From Umezawaea endophytica (GTDB taxonomy: Bacteria > Actinomycetota > Actinomycetes > Mycobacteriales > Pseudonocardiaceae), in contig NZ_JANYMP010000010.1 of NCBI RefSeq assembly GCF_025061645.1, positions 62,001 to 126,000 of the forward strand: 64,000 nt of DNA. The letters are read 5' to 3'. A program made the position numbers and the translations under genes. Under the pieces are notes generated by a model. It did no database searches and was not told the origin of the DNA. It worked only from the letters and a program-made list of their open reading frames with translations. Positions 26,067 to 34,067 of the stretch are shown here, in pieces; the first letter of the stretch is position 1; each line of letters begins with the position of its first letter.

Positions 26067-26080
26067 TGTGAACGTGCACA
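26067..26080. promoter_or_regulatory. LacI-type operator 1 (importer side)
   Basis: TGTGAACGTGCACA, flanked by C and G, one mismatch per arm from the perfect palindrome TGTGAACGTTCACA. It sits upstream of the importer operon and 88 bases from operator 2, which shares TGTGAACGT. Confidence 0.65.
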
Positions 26081-26112
26081 GTAGTTCGCCTCAAGAGTGT
26101 CCTGTCAACCGC

Positions 26113-26143
26113 TTGACACCGGTCTGTAGCTGCAAAGTAACCT
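26113..26143 (+). promoter_or_regulatory. candidate promoter of the GH42 gene
   Basis: TTGACA at 26113-26118 and TAACCT at 26138-26143 with a 19-base spacer, about 40 bases before the GH42 start. Operator 2 lies 12 bases downstream of the -10, where a bound repressor would block initiation or early elongation. Confidence 0.45.
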
Positions 26144-26154
26144 AGCCAACTGAC

Positions 26155-26168
26155 TGTGAACGTTCCCA
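26155..26168. promoter_or_regulatory. LacI-type operator 2 (GH42 side)
   Basis: TGTGAACGTTCCCA, 16-29 bases before the GH42 ATG. Same left arm and centre as operator 1. Probably bound by the LacI repressor encoded at the end of the importer operon. Confidence 0.65.
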
Positions 26169-26183
26169 ACTGAGGGAGATTCC

Positions 26184-28223
26184 ATGGCCGGTGTGGTGCG
26201 AGGGCAGGCCGTGCGGGACCTCCGGGTGGACCCGCCGCCGACGCCCGTCGGGATCGACGGGATGGTGTTCGGCGGCGACTACAACCCCGAGCAATGGCCC
26301 GAGCACGTGTGGCTGGAGGACGTCGAGCTGATGCGGCGCGCCGGGGTCAACCTGGTCAGCGTCGGCATCCACTCGTGGGCCCTGCTCGAACCCCGGCCCG
26401 GCGAGCACGACTTCGGCTGGCTCGACCGCCTGCTCGACCTGCTGCACGGCGCGGGCATCAGGGCGAACCTCGCCACCCCCACGGTCGCGCCACCCGCGTG
26501 GCTCTACCGCGCGCACCCCGACATCCGGCCCGTCGACCGCAACGGCGTGGTGCTCGAACTCGGCTCGCGGGCCACGTTCTGCCCGAGCGCGCCCGCCTAC
26601 CGGGACGCGGCGCTGCGCGTCACCAGTGCGTTGGCCCGGCGGTACGCCGAGCACCCGGCGCTGGCGATGTGGCACGTGCACAACGAGTACGGCGCGCCCG
26701 TCGGCTCCTGCTACTGCCCGGAGTCCGCCGCCGCGTTCCGCCGCTGGCTGCTCGACCGGCACGGCGACCTCACGGCGCTGAACTCCGCGTGGGGCACCAC
26801 GTTCTGGGGTCAGCGCTACGGCGAGTGGGACGAGGTCGAGCCGCCGCGCACCAGCGGGTCGACGGTGAACCCCGCGCAGCGGCTGGACTTCCTGCGGTTC
26901 TGCTCCGACGCGCTGCTGGACTGCTTCCGCGCCGAGCGCGACGTCCTGCGCGAGCTGTCGCCCGGTGTCCCGGTCACCACCAACTTCATGACCACCAACT
27001 GCAAGTCCATCGACTACTGGCGCTGGGCACCCGAGGTCGACGTGGTGGCCAACGACCACTACCTGACCGCCGAGGCCGACCGGAACCACGTCGACCTGGC
27101 GATGTCGGCCGACCTCACCCGCTCGGTCGCGGGTGGACGGCCGTGGATGCTGATGGAGCACTCCACCAGCGCCGTGAACTGGCAGCCGCGCAACGTCGCC
27201 AAGCGGCCGGGGGAGATGGTGCGCAACAGCGTCACCCACGTCGCCAGGGGAGCCGACGCGGTGATGTTCTTCCAGTGGCGGGCCTCCCGGTTCGGCGCGG
27301 AGAAGTTCCACTCGGCGATGCTGCCGCACTCGGGCACCCGCAGCCGGGTCTGGCACGACGTCGTGCGGCTCGGCGGCCACCTCGCCGTGCTCGACGAGCT
27401 GCGCGGCAGCCTGGTGGTGCCGGACGTCGCGGTGCTGTGGGACTGGGAATCGTGGTGGGCGCTGGAACTCGACTGGCGGCCGTCGTCCGAACTGGACTAC
27501 CGCGAGCGCGTCGGCGCGTTCTACGAACTGCTGTGGGACGCCCACCTCACCGTCGACTTCGTCGCGCCCGGCGCGGACCTGGCCCGCTACCCGCTGGTCG
27601 TCGTGCCGTCGCTGTACCTCACGACCCCGGCCGCGGCGGCGGTGCTGACCGAGTACGTCCGCGACGGCGGAACCCTGGTGGTGTCGTACTTCTCCGGCAT
27701 CGTCGACGCCAACGACACCATCCACCCCGGACCGTTCCCCGGCGCGCTGCGCGAGGTGCTCGGCGTGGAGGTCGAGGAGTGGCTGCCGTTGCGGGCGGGG
27801 GAGCGGGTGCTGCTCGACGGCGGCGCGCACGCCGACACGTGGGCGGAGGAGGTGCTGCTCACCGGGGCGGACGCCGTCGTGCGGTACGTGGACGGTCCGA
27901 GCGCGGGCGGCCCCGCCGTCACCCGCCACCGGTTCGGCGCGGGGACCGCCTGGTACGTCTCGACCCGGATGGACCGCGCGGCGCTCGGCCTGGTCCTGCA
28001 CGACGCCCGCCTGGACGCCGGGCTCGACGTGCGGGTGGACCTGCCCGCCGACGTGGAGGTCGTGCGGCGGGTCACCGAGGACGCCGCGTACCTGTTCGTC
28101 GTCAACCACAACGACCACGCCGTGCGCGTCGAGGTCCGCGGCGAGGAACTGCTCTCCGGGCGGCACTGCGACCCGGACCTGCTCGTCGCGCCCGGCGGCG
28201 TCGCCGTGGTGCGCGTGACCTGA
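26184..28223 (+). CDS. beta-galactosidase, glycoside hydrolase family 42
   Basis: 679 residues, the usual GH42 length. The TIM barrel starts with FGGDYNPEQWPEHVWLEDV; the acid/base Glu is in MWHVHNEYGAP and the nucleophile Glu in WMLMEHSTSAVNWQ. The CYC segment after the acid/base lies near the zinc cysteines of some GH42 enzymes, though the full zinc set is not evident. A trimerisation domain (YPLVVVPSLYLTT..) and a C-terminal beta domain follow. No signal peptide, so it works inside the cell, cutting imported galacto-oligosaccharides to galactose. ATG at 26184 with GAGGGAG upstream. Confidence 0.93.
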   Translation: MAGVVRGQAVRDLRVDPPPTPVGIDGMVFGGDYNPEQWPEHVWLEDVELMRRAGVNLVSVGIHSWALLEPRPGEHDFGWLDRLLDLLHGAGIRANLATPTVAPPAWLYRAHPDIRPVDRNGVVLELGSRATFCPSAPAYRDAALRVTSALARRYAEHPALAMWHVHNEYGAPVGSCYCPESAAAFRRWLLDRHGDLTALNSAWGTTFWGQRYGEWDEVEPPRTSGSTVNPAQRLDFLRFCSDALLDCFRAERDVLRELSPGVPVTTNFMTTNCKSIDYWRWAPEVDVVANDHYLTAEADRNHVDLAMSADLTRSVAGGRPWMLMEHSTSAVNWQPRNVAKRPGEMVRNSVTHVARGADAVMFFQWRASRFGAEKFHSAMLPHSGTRSRVWHDVVRLGGHLAVLDELRGSLVVPDVAVLWDWESWWALELDWRPSSELDYRERVGAFYELLWDAHLTVDFVAPGADLARYPLVVVPSLYLTTPAAAAVLTEYVRDGGTLVVSYFSGIVDANDTIHPGPFPGALREVLGVEVEEWLPLRAGERVLLDGGAHADTWAEEVLLTGADAVVRYVDGPSAGGPAVTRHRFGAGTAWYVSTRMDRAALGLVLHDARLDAGLDVRVDLPADVEVVRRVTEDAAYLFVVNHNDHAVRVEVRGEELLSGRHCDPDLLVAPGGVAVVRVT

Positions 28224-28254
28224 ACCCTGCCTGTTCCTCAACGAGGAGGACGAG

Positions 28255-29778
28255 ATGAGAACCCCACGACTGCTCGCCGTGCTGGCGGCGCTGGCGTTGA
28301 CCATGGGCTTACCGCCCACGGCCAACGCCGCCGCCACGCCGACCAACGGCGGGTTCGAGGCCGACGGCGGCACGGCGAACCCCACCGGGTGGACGACCGG
28401 CGGCACCGCGAGCGCGTCGTTCACCGAGGCGGGCGGCCGGTCCGGCTCCTACCGGCTGTCCCACTACTCGGCCTCGGCGTACGAGGTCGAGACCCGGCAG
28501 ACCCTGACCGGCGTGTCGAACGGCTGGCACACGCTGCGGGTGTGGGTGCGCTCCGGCGGCACGTCCCACATCGCGCTGCGGGACTGCGGCGGGGCCGAGC
28601 AGCGCGCGTCGCTGCCGATCAGCGCCGGTGCCCTGTGGATCGAACTCGTGGTGTCCGCCCAGGTGACCACCGGCCGCTGCACGATCGCGCTGGTGTCGAA
28701 GGGGAAGGCGGGCACGTGGGCGAACTTCGACGACGTCCGGTTCACCGCCGAGCGCACCTCGCTCGCCATCCGCGGCGGTGACGTGTCGAGCCTGAAGAAG
28801 GGCGAGGACCACGGGGCGGTCTACCGCACGGCGTCGGGCACCGCGCAGGACCCGCTGGCGATCCTGAAGGCCAACGGCGCCAACTACATCCGCCTCAAGG
28901 TGTGGGTGAACCCGGCCGACGGCTACAACGACAAGGACGACGTGCTCGCGGTGGCCAGGCGGGTCAAGGCGCTCGGCCTCAAGCTGCTGGTCGACTTCCA
29001 CTACTCCGACACCTGGGCCGACCCCGGCAAGCAGTACAAGCCCGCCGCGTGGGCGTCCTACGACTTCGCCCGGCTGTCCAAGGCGGTGTACGACCACACC
29101 TACGACGTGCTGAACGCGCTGAAGGCCCAGGGCACCACCGCGGACATGGTGCAGGTCGGCAACGAGACCAACTCGGGGATGCTGTGGCCGGAGGGGTCGA
29201 TCGACCACTGGGACCAGCTCGCCCGGCTGCTCACCAGTGGCGCGAACGCCGTGAAGGCCGTCTCGTCCTCGACCAGGGTCGCCCTGCACGTCGCCAACGG
29301 CGCCCGCGGCGCGGACGTGCGCTGGTGGTTCGACAACGCGGTCTCCCGCGGTGTGCCGTTCGACGTCATCGCCCTGTCCTACTACGGCTACTGGCACGGC
29401 ACGCTCGGCGAGCTCCAGCAGACCCTGTTCGACGTGACCGCGCGCTACGGCAAGGACGTGCTGGTGGCGGAGACCGCGTACCCGTTCACCATGGCCGACG
29501 CCGACTTCGAGCCGAACGCGTTCAACGACCCGTCGCTGCTGGTCCCCGGCTACCCGGCCACCTCGGAGGGTCAGCTCGCGAACTTCCGCGACGTGCTGGG
29601 CGTCGTGCAGGCCGTGCCGAGAGGCCTTGGCGTCGTCTACTGGGAGCCCACCTGGACCGCCGTGCCCGGCAACGGCTGGGACCCCGCGAACCCGAACTCC
29701 GGCGACGGCTGGGACAACCAGGCGCTGTTCGACTGGTCAGGGAAGGCGCTGCCCGCGATCACGGCGTTCAACCGATGA
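28255..29778 (+). CDS. secreted arabinogalactan endo-beta-1,4-galactanase (GH53)
   Basis: 507 residues. Signal peptide 1-24; about 25-165 is a carbohydrate-binding-like jelly roll (GGFEADGGTANPTGW, SGSYRLSHYS); about 170-507 is GH53, with IRGGDVSSLKKGED, LKLLVDFHYSDTWADPGKQ, the acid/base Glu in VQVGNETNSGMLWP and the nucleophile Glu in VLVAETAYPF. It cuts beta-1,4-galactan outside the cell into oligosaccharides for the importer. It follows the GH42 gene by 31 bases with AACGAGGAGGA as ribosome site, so the two are one operon. Confidence 0.93.
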   Translation: MRTPRLLAVLAALALTMGLPPTANAAATPTNGGFEADGGTANPTGWTTGGTASASFTEAGGRSGSYRLSHYSASAYEVETRQTLTGVSNGWHTLRVWVRSGGTSHIALRDCGGAEQRASLPISAGALWIELVVSAQVTTGRCTIALVSKGKAGTWANFDDVRFTAERTSLAIRGGDVSSLKKGEDHGAVYRTASGTAQDPLAILKANGANYIRLKVWVNPADGYNDKDDVLAVARRVKALGLKLLVDFHYSDTWADPGKQYKPAAWASYDFARLSKAVYDHTYDVLNALKAQGTTADMVQVGNETNSGMLWPEGSIDHWDQLARLLTSGANAVKAVSSSTRVALHVANGARGADVRWWFDNAVSRGVPFDVIALSYYGYWHGTLGELQQTLFDVTARYGKDVLVAETAYPFTMADADFEPNAFNDPSLLVPGYPATSEGQLANFRDVLGVVQAVPRGLGVVYWEPTWTAVPGNGWDPANPNSGDGWDNQALFDWSGKALPAITAFNR

Positions 29779-29820
29779 ATGATTTCCGACGCATTTCACC
29801 GCTCTAGAACTGTGTGGTTG

Positions 29821-29876
29821 ACAATGGCGGGCTCGACGGGTGAACATGGTGTTGACCCGGTCGAGTCCGCCATTGT
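29821..29876 (+). terminator. long hairpin with T-tract between GH53 and trpB
   Basis: Arms 29821-29837 and 29860-29876 pair over 17 bases with a single G-T wobble; a GGGT/ACCC pair inside extends the stem. TTTT follows at 29876-29879. It is a good intrinsic terminator for the galactan operon. It ends 36 bases before the trpB start, and a TTGACA overlaps its 5' edge, so it may also control trpBA expression. Confidence 0.75.
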
Positions 29877-29912
29877 TTTCCCTCGTAGTCCCGACAGTTC
29901 CGGAGGAGTGGC

Positions 29913-31106
29913 ATGTCTTTGACCAGTACTTTCATGGGCGATCCCGTGAAGGGGAGGTTCGGTGAGTTCGGCGGCCTGTTCGTGCCGGAGCCGATCGTGC
30001 CCGCCTGCGTGGAGCTGGAGCGGGCTTTCACCGAGGCGTGGGCCGATCCGGAGTTCCGGCGCGAGTTGGACGGTTACCTGAAGCACTACGTCGGCCGCCC
30101 CTCGCCGGTCACCGAGTGCCGCAGGCTGTCCGAGGAACTGGGCGTCCGGGTGCTGGCCAAGCGCGAGGACCTCAACCACACCGGCTCGCACAAGATCAAC
30201 AACGTGCTGGGGCAGGCGCTGCTCGCCAAGCGCATGGGCAAGACCAGGGTCATCGCCGAGACCGGGGCGGGCCAGCACGGCGTCGCGACGGCGACCGCGT
30301 GCGCCCTGTTCGGCCTGGAGTGCGTGGTCTACATGGGCGAGGTCGACGTCGAGCGCCAGCAGCTCAACGTGTTCCGGATGGAACTGCTCGGCGCGGAGGT
30401 CAGGCCGGTCTCCTCGGGCAGCCGGACCCTGAAGGACGCCGTCAACGACGCGCTGCGCGACTGGGTCGCCTCCGTCGACACGACCTACTACTGCATGGGC
30501 TCCGTCCTGGGGCCGCACCCGTACCCGTGGATGGTGCGCGAACTCCAGCGGGTGATCGGCGACGAGTCCCTGGCGCAGTGCCGGGAACTGCTCGACGGCG
30601 CCGACCCGACGCACGTGGTCGCCTGCGTCGGCGGCGGCTCCAACGCGGCCGGGATCTTCGCCGGGTTCGCCGACACCGACGCCGCGCTCATCGGCGTGGA
30701 GGCGGCGGGCGGCGCGGCCATCGGCGCGGGTCGCGTGGGCGTGGTGCACGGCGCCAAGAGCATGCTGCTCCAGGACGGCGCGGGCCAGGTGTTGGAGGCG
30801 TACTCGATCTCCGCGGGCCTGGACTACCCCGGCATCGGGCCGGAGCACTCGCACCTGGCCGACCTCGGCCGCGCGACCTACCCCTCGGTCACCGACGACG
30901 AGGTGATCGTCGCCGTGCGGGAGCTGAGCAGGCTCGAAGGCCTCATCCCCGCGCTGGAGTCCGCCCACGCGTTCGCGTACCTGTTCCGCGAGGCGGGCCG
31001 TGGGATCCCGCTCGGCTCGACCGTCCTGGTCAACCTCTCCGGCCGGGGCGACAAGGACATGCACCAGGTCATCACCCTCCTCAACGGCAAGGGTGGCAAG
31101 GCATGA
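29913..31106 (+). CDS. trpB: tryptophan synthase beta subunit
   Basis: 397 residues, the normal length. It joins indole and L-serine to give L-tryptophan using PLP. The PLP lysine is Lys94 in HTGSHKIN, the phosphate loop is GGGSNA, the monovalent-cation/serine region is [10 protein letters not shown], and the opening [13 protein letters not shown] is diagnostic. ATG with GGAGGAG upstream. It overlaps trpA by ATGA, as the two subunits form one alpha2-beta2 channelling complex. No trpE, trpD, trpC or trpF is nearby, so this is either a split pathway or a second trpBA copy. Confidence 0.96.
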   Translation: MSLTSTFMGDPVKGRFGEFGGLFVPEPIVPACVELERAFTEAWADPEFRRELDGYLKHYVGRPSPVTECRRLSEELGVRVLAKREDLNHTGSHKINNVLGQALLAKRMGKTRVIAETGAGQHGVATATACALFGLECVVYMGEVDVERQQLNVFRMELLGAEVRPVSSGSRTLKDAVNDALRDWVASVDTTYYCMGSVLGPHPYPWMVRELQRVIGDESLAQCRELLDGADPTHVVACVGGGSNAAGIFAGFADTDAALIGVEAAGGAAIGAGRVGVVHGAKSMLLQDGAGQVLEAYSISAGLDYPGIGPEHSHLADLGRATYPSVTDDEVIVAVRELSRLEGLIPALESAHAFAYLFREAGRGIPLGSTVLVNLSGRGDKDMHQVITLLNGKGGKA

Positions 31107-31894
31107 CGACGACGGCGTACCTCACCGCGCTCGAGACCCACCTGCGCGGCACCGACCGCAAGCTCCTGGTCCCGTACGTCACCGGCGGTGTGTCGGACGA
31201 CTGGATCGACTACGTGCACGCCGCCGTCGACGCGGGCGCGGACGCCGTCGAGATCGGCATCCCGTTCAGCGACCCGGTGATCGACGGACCGGTGATCCAG
31301 GCCGCCTCCGTCCGGTCGCTGGACCGCGGCACGACGCCCGAATCCGTGCTGCGCGACCTCGCGGCGTACCGGCGGGACGTGCCGCTGATCGCCATGACCT
31401 ACTACAACCTGGTGCTCCAGCACGGGCAGCGGGAGTTCGCCCGCGACCTGGTGGCGAGCGGGGTGAACGGGGCGATCCTGCCGGACCTGCCGCTGGAGGA
31501 GTCGGCGTCGTGGGAGGCGGACGCCGCCGCGCACGGGGTCGCGACCGTGCTGATCGCCGCGCCCAGCACACCCGACGACCGGCTGGCCGCGCTCTGCTCC
31601 CGCAGCACGGGTTTCGTCTACGGCATGGGCGTGATGGGGGTGACGGGGGAGCGGGCCGCGCCGACGGATTCGGCGCGCGACATGGCGCGGCGGCTCAAGG
31701 CCGTCACGGACAAGCCGGTGCTGATCGGTGTCGGGGTGTCCACGAAGGAGAACGCCGAGAAGGTCGCGGGCGTCGCGGACGGCGTGATCATCGGGGCGCC
31801 GGTGATGCGGCGCGTGGCCGAGGCAGGCGGCGCGGCGGGTGTCGCCGAGCTGATCGCCGGGTTCCGCGCCGCACTGGACCGGGCCGGTGGGTGA
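31103..31894 (+). CDS. trpA: tryptophan synthase alpha subunit
   Basis: 263 residues. It cleaves indole-3-glycerol phosphate to indole and glyceraldehyde 3-phosphate and passes indole to TrpB. The catalytic Glu50 and Asp61 are in [18 protein letters not shown]; the phosphate-binding region [14 protein letters not shown] and the PYVTGG strand are in place. ATG at 31103 overlapping the trpB stop. The GntR regulator follows after 68 bases on the same strand. Confidence 0.95.
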   Translation: MTTTAYLTALETHLRGTDRKLLVPYVTGGVSDDWIDYVHAAVDAGADAVEIGIPFSDPVIDGPVIQAASVRSLDRGTTPESVLRDLAAYRRDVPLIAMTYYNLVLQHGQREFARDLVASGVNGAILPDLPLEESASWEADAAAHGVATVLIAAPSTPDDRLAALCSRSTGFVYGMGVMGVTGERAAPTDSARDMARRLKAVTDKPVLIGVGVSTKENAEKVAGVADGVIIGAPVMRRVAEAGGAAGVAELIAGFRAALDRAGG

Positions 31895-31962
31895 CGCGCG
31901 CCCGTCCGCCGGATACCGTCTGCCGCAGTGATCCACGCGGGACGGACCAGGAGGACGGACAC

Positions 31963-32748
31963 ATGGCGAACCCGCGGCCGGACGCCAAGCACAAGCTCAC
32001 CAAGGCCGTCGACACGCCCAAGTACGTGGTCATCGAGCGGGACCTGCTGCGCCGCATCGGCCGGGCGGAGTTCCGCGCCGGTGGGCCGCTGCCGTCCCAA
32101 CGGGACCTGAGCCAGCAGTACGGCGTGAGCCTGATGACCCTGCGGCAGGCGTTGCAGGCGCTCGAAGCGCAGGGCGTCGTCGAGCAGGTCCCCGGCAAGG
32201 GCACGTACGTCCGGATCAACCGGGTCCCGTACGTGGCGACGGGACTGGGCAGCCTCGTCGACGACCTGCGCGCCCAGGGCATCGTCATGGACACGACGCT
32301 GCTGCGCGCGGAGGTCGTCGACGCCACCCCGGAGACGGCGGCGCGGCTGGGGCTGGCGGCGGGTGACCGCGTGCTGGAGGTCGAACGCCTGCGGCTGGTC
32401 GGGCCCAATCCCGTGGTGCACCAGTTGTCCCGCGTGCCGGAGGCGCTCGGCGCTGCCCTGCTGGACGCGGACTTCCAGACCGAGTCCCTCTACGGGCTGC
32501 TGGCCGAGCGCTGCGGCGCGGTGCCCGCGCGGGCGACCGAGACGATCACGCCCCAGTCGATGACACCGGAGGTGGCGGCGCTGCTGGAGGTGGCGGCGGG
32601 CGCCGTCGGGCTGCGGAGCGACCGGCTGACCTTCGACGCGTACGGCGTGGCGCTGGTGCACGACGACGCGCTGCTCGTGAGCGACCGCATGGTGGTCACC
32701 ATCGAGCGCGAGGCGGCGGGCCCGAACTTCCGGTACGTCCAGCGGTAG
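31963..32748 (+). CDS. GntR family regulator, HutC/UTRA type
   Basis: 261 residues. The winged helix (YVVIERDLLRRIGRAEFRAG; PLPSQRDLSQQYGVSLMTLR) is followed by a UTRA ligand domain from about residue 90 (GDRVLEVERLRLVGPNPVVHQ; ALVHDDALLVSDRMVVTIER). ATG with AGGAGG upstream. It is downstream of trpBA with its own leader, so it may have its own promoter. UTRA ligands are typically sugar phosphates, amino-acid derivatives or fatty acids; this one is unknown. Confidence 0.87.
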   Translation: MANPRPDAKHKLTKAVDTPKYVVIERDLLRRIGRAEFRAGGPLPSQRDLSQQYGVSLMTLRQALQALEAQGVVEQVPGKGTYVRINRVPYVATGLGSLVDDLRAQGIVMDTTLLRAEVVDATPETAARLGLAAGDRVLEVERLRLVGPNPVVHQLSRVPEALGAALLDADFQTESLYGLLAERCGAVPARATETITPQSMTPEVAALLEVAAGAVGLRSDRLTFDAYGVALVHDDALLVSDRMVVTIEREAAGPNFRYVQR

Positions 32749-32759
32749 CCGACGCGGCG

Positions 32760-33971
32760 TCAGAACCAGTGCAGGCAGTGCGGCGGGCGTTCGGCGCGGA
32801 AGAGCTCGTCGGCCAGTGCGACCGCGCCCGGCCGGTGGGTCCGGACGTGGCCCGCGCGCACGAGCGTGCTCGGGGCGGTGCCGCCGAGGTAGATCGAGCC
32901 CAGGTCGCGCACGTCCAGTGACAGGTCGGGCTCCCGGTCGGTCGGGACGCACGCGGCCTCACCGCCCCTGGCGGTCAGCAGGTAGCGGTCGTGCTCGCCG
33001 AGGAACGGGTCGGTGACGTCGAGGACGATCTCCCCCTCGGCGAGCCAGCCGCGCGCGGTCAGCGCCCGCGGGACGTCCAGCAGCCGCACCCAGAGCCAGT
33101 CGCCGACGTCGCTCACCTCGCCCGCGCGGAAGTCCGCGAGCTGCCAGCGCAGCGGGTTGTCGGTCGGGACGTGCTCGAACACGACCCGGTCGACCAGGTC
33201 GTGGTCGAGCACGAACCGGGCCAGGGCCGCGAAGACCGCGTCGTCGGTGGTGATGGTCTCGTCGACCTTCAGCCTGCCGCCGTCACCGAGCGCGTAACTC
33301 GCGTATCCGTTCGGGACACCGGCGGCGTCCCGGTGGACGGCCACGTAGCGCGGCGCGGTGGAGACCGGGGGCTGGCCCGCGCCCCGTGACCACCAGTGGT
33401 GCGGCCGGGACAGCGCGCCGGGCATCGCGCGGCGGTACCGGTCGTAGACCTCCTCCAGGACCGGGCCGCAGTCGGCCCGGCGCAGCACCTCCACCGAGCC
33501 GGTCGCCGGGGTGGCGGCCGTCGTGCGGGCGGGGGTGAAGGCGGACCGGTGGCGCTGCACCGTCAGCCGGGTCGTGTAGGTCGCGGGCCCGTAGCCGAAC
33601 CTGCCGTAGATCGGGGCCTCGGACGCCAGCAGCACGGCGAGGAACTCGCCTCGGGCCCGCAGGTCGGCGAGCTGGTGCCGCATCATCGCGGTGAGCACGC
33701 CCCGGCGGCGGTGCGAGGGCAGGACGCCGACGTGGGTCACCCCCGCGACCGGGACGACGGCCACGCCGGGGAGGGTGAGCTCGAAGGAGTACGCGCCCGC
33801 GGTGCCGACGGGCCGCCCGTCGTCCACCGCGAGCAGGCCGCGGTCCACCTCGATCGCCGACCACCAGGACCCACCGCCCTCGGCAGGCGGGTCCGGGAAG
33901 CGCCCCAGCGCGGCGTGGAACGTGTCGAGCAGGACGTCGAGGTCCTGGTCGGTGGTGGAACGGATCTCCAT
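32760..33971 (-). CDS. Eis-like GNAT N-acetyltransferase
   Basis: 403 residues from the ATG at 33971. An N-terminal GNAT fold with the acetyl-CoA loop VLPSHRRRGVLTAMM, a second GNAT-like domain and a C-terminal SCP2-like domain (LSLDVRDLGSIYLGGTAPS) match the Eis architecture. Eis proteins acetylate aminoglycosides and other amines, sometimes at several positions. FGYGPATYTTRL is the Eis-type segment after the CoA loop. A second Eis-like gene lies at 56535. An in-frame start at 34004 adds 11 residues with no ribosome site advantage. Confidence 0.82.
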   Translation of the reverse strand: MEIRSTTDQDLDVLLDTFHAALGRFPDPPAEGGGSWWSAIEVDRGLLAVDDGRPVGTAGAYSFELTLPGVAVVPVAGVTHVGVLPSHRRRGVLTAMMRHQLADLRARGEFLAVLLASEAPIYGRFGYGPATYTTRLTVQRHRSAFTPARTTAATPATGSVEVLRRADCGPVLEEVYDRYRRAMPGALSRPHHWWSRGAGQPPVSTAPRYVAVHRDAAGVPNGYASYALGDGGRLKVDETITTDDAVFAALARFVLDHDLVDRVVFEHVPTDNPLRWQLADFRAGEVSDVGDWLWVRLLDVPRALTARGWLAEGEIVLDVTDPFLGEHDRYLLTARGGEAACVPTDREPDLSLDVRDLGSIYLGGTAPSTLVRAGHVRTHRPGAVALADELFRAERPPHCLHWF

Positions 33972-34067
33972 CGCTGCCACAGCCTCCGCGGGTACCGGCA
34001 CCACGGCCCGCGGTGTCCGGCCACAGTGCAGCGCGGGCCCGCGGCGGGGTCAAGCGAATAACGCGCC

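Noticed and set aside
23897-26071. A 724-codon plus-strand frame opposite the ABC importer
   Set aside because: It lies antisense to three well-recognised genes and is low-complexity Arg/Val/Gly; normal for GC-rich DNA.
29775-29807. Decapeptide MNDFRRISPL as a trp leader peptide
   Set aside because: It contains no tryptophan codon and its start overlaps the GH53 stop, so it is probably chance.
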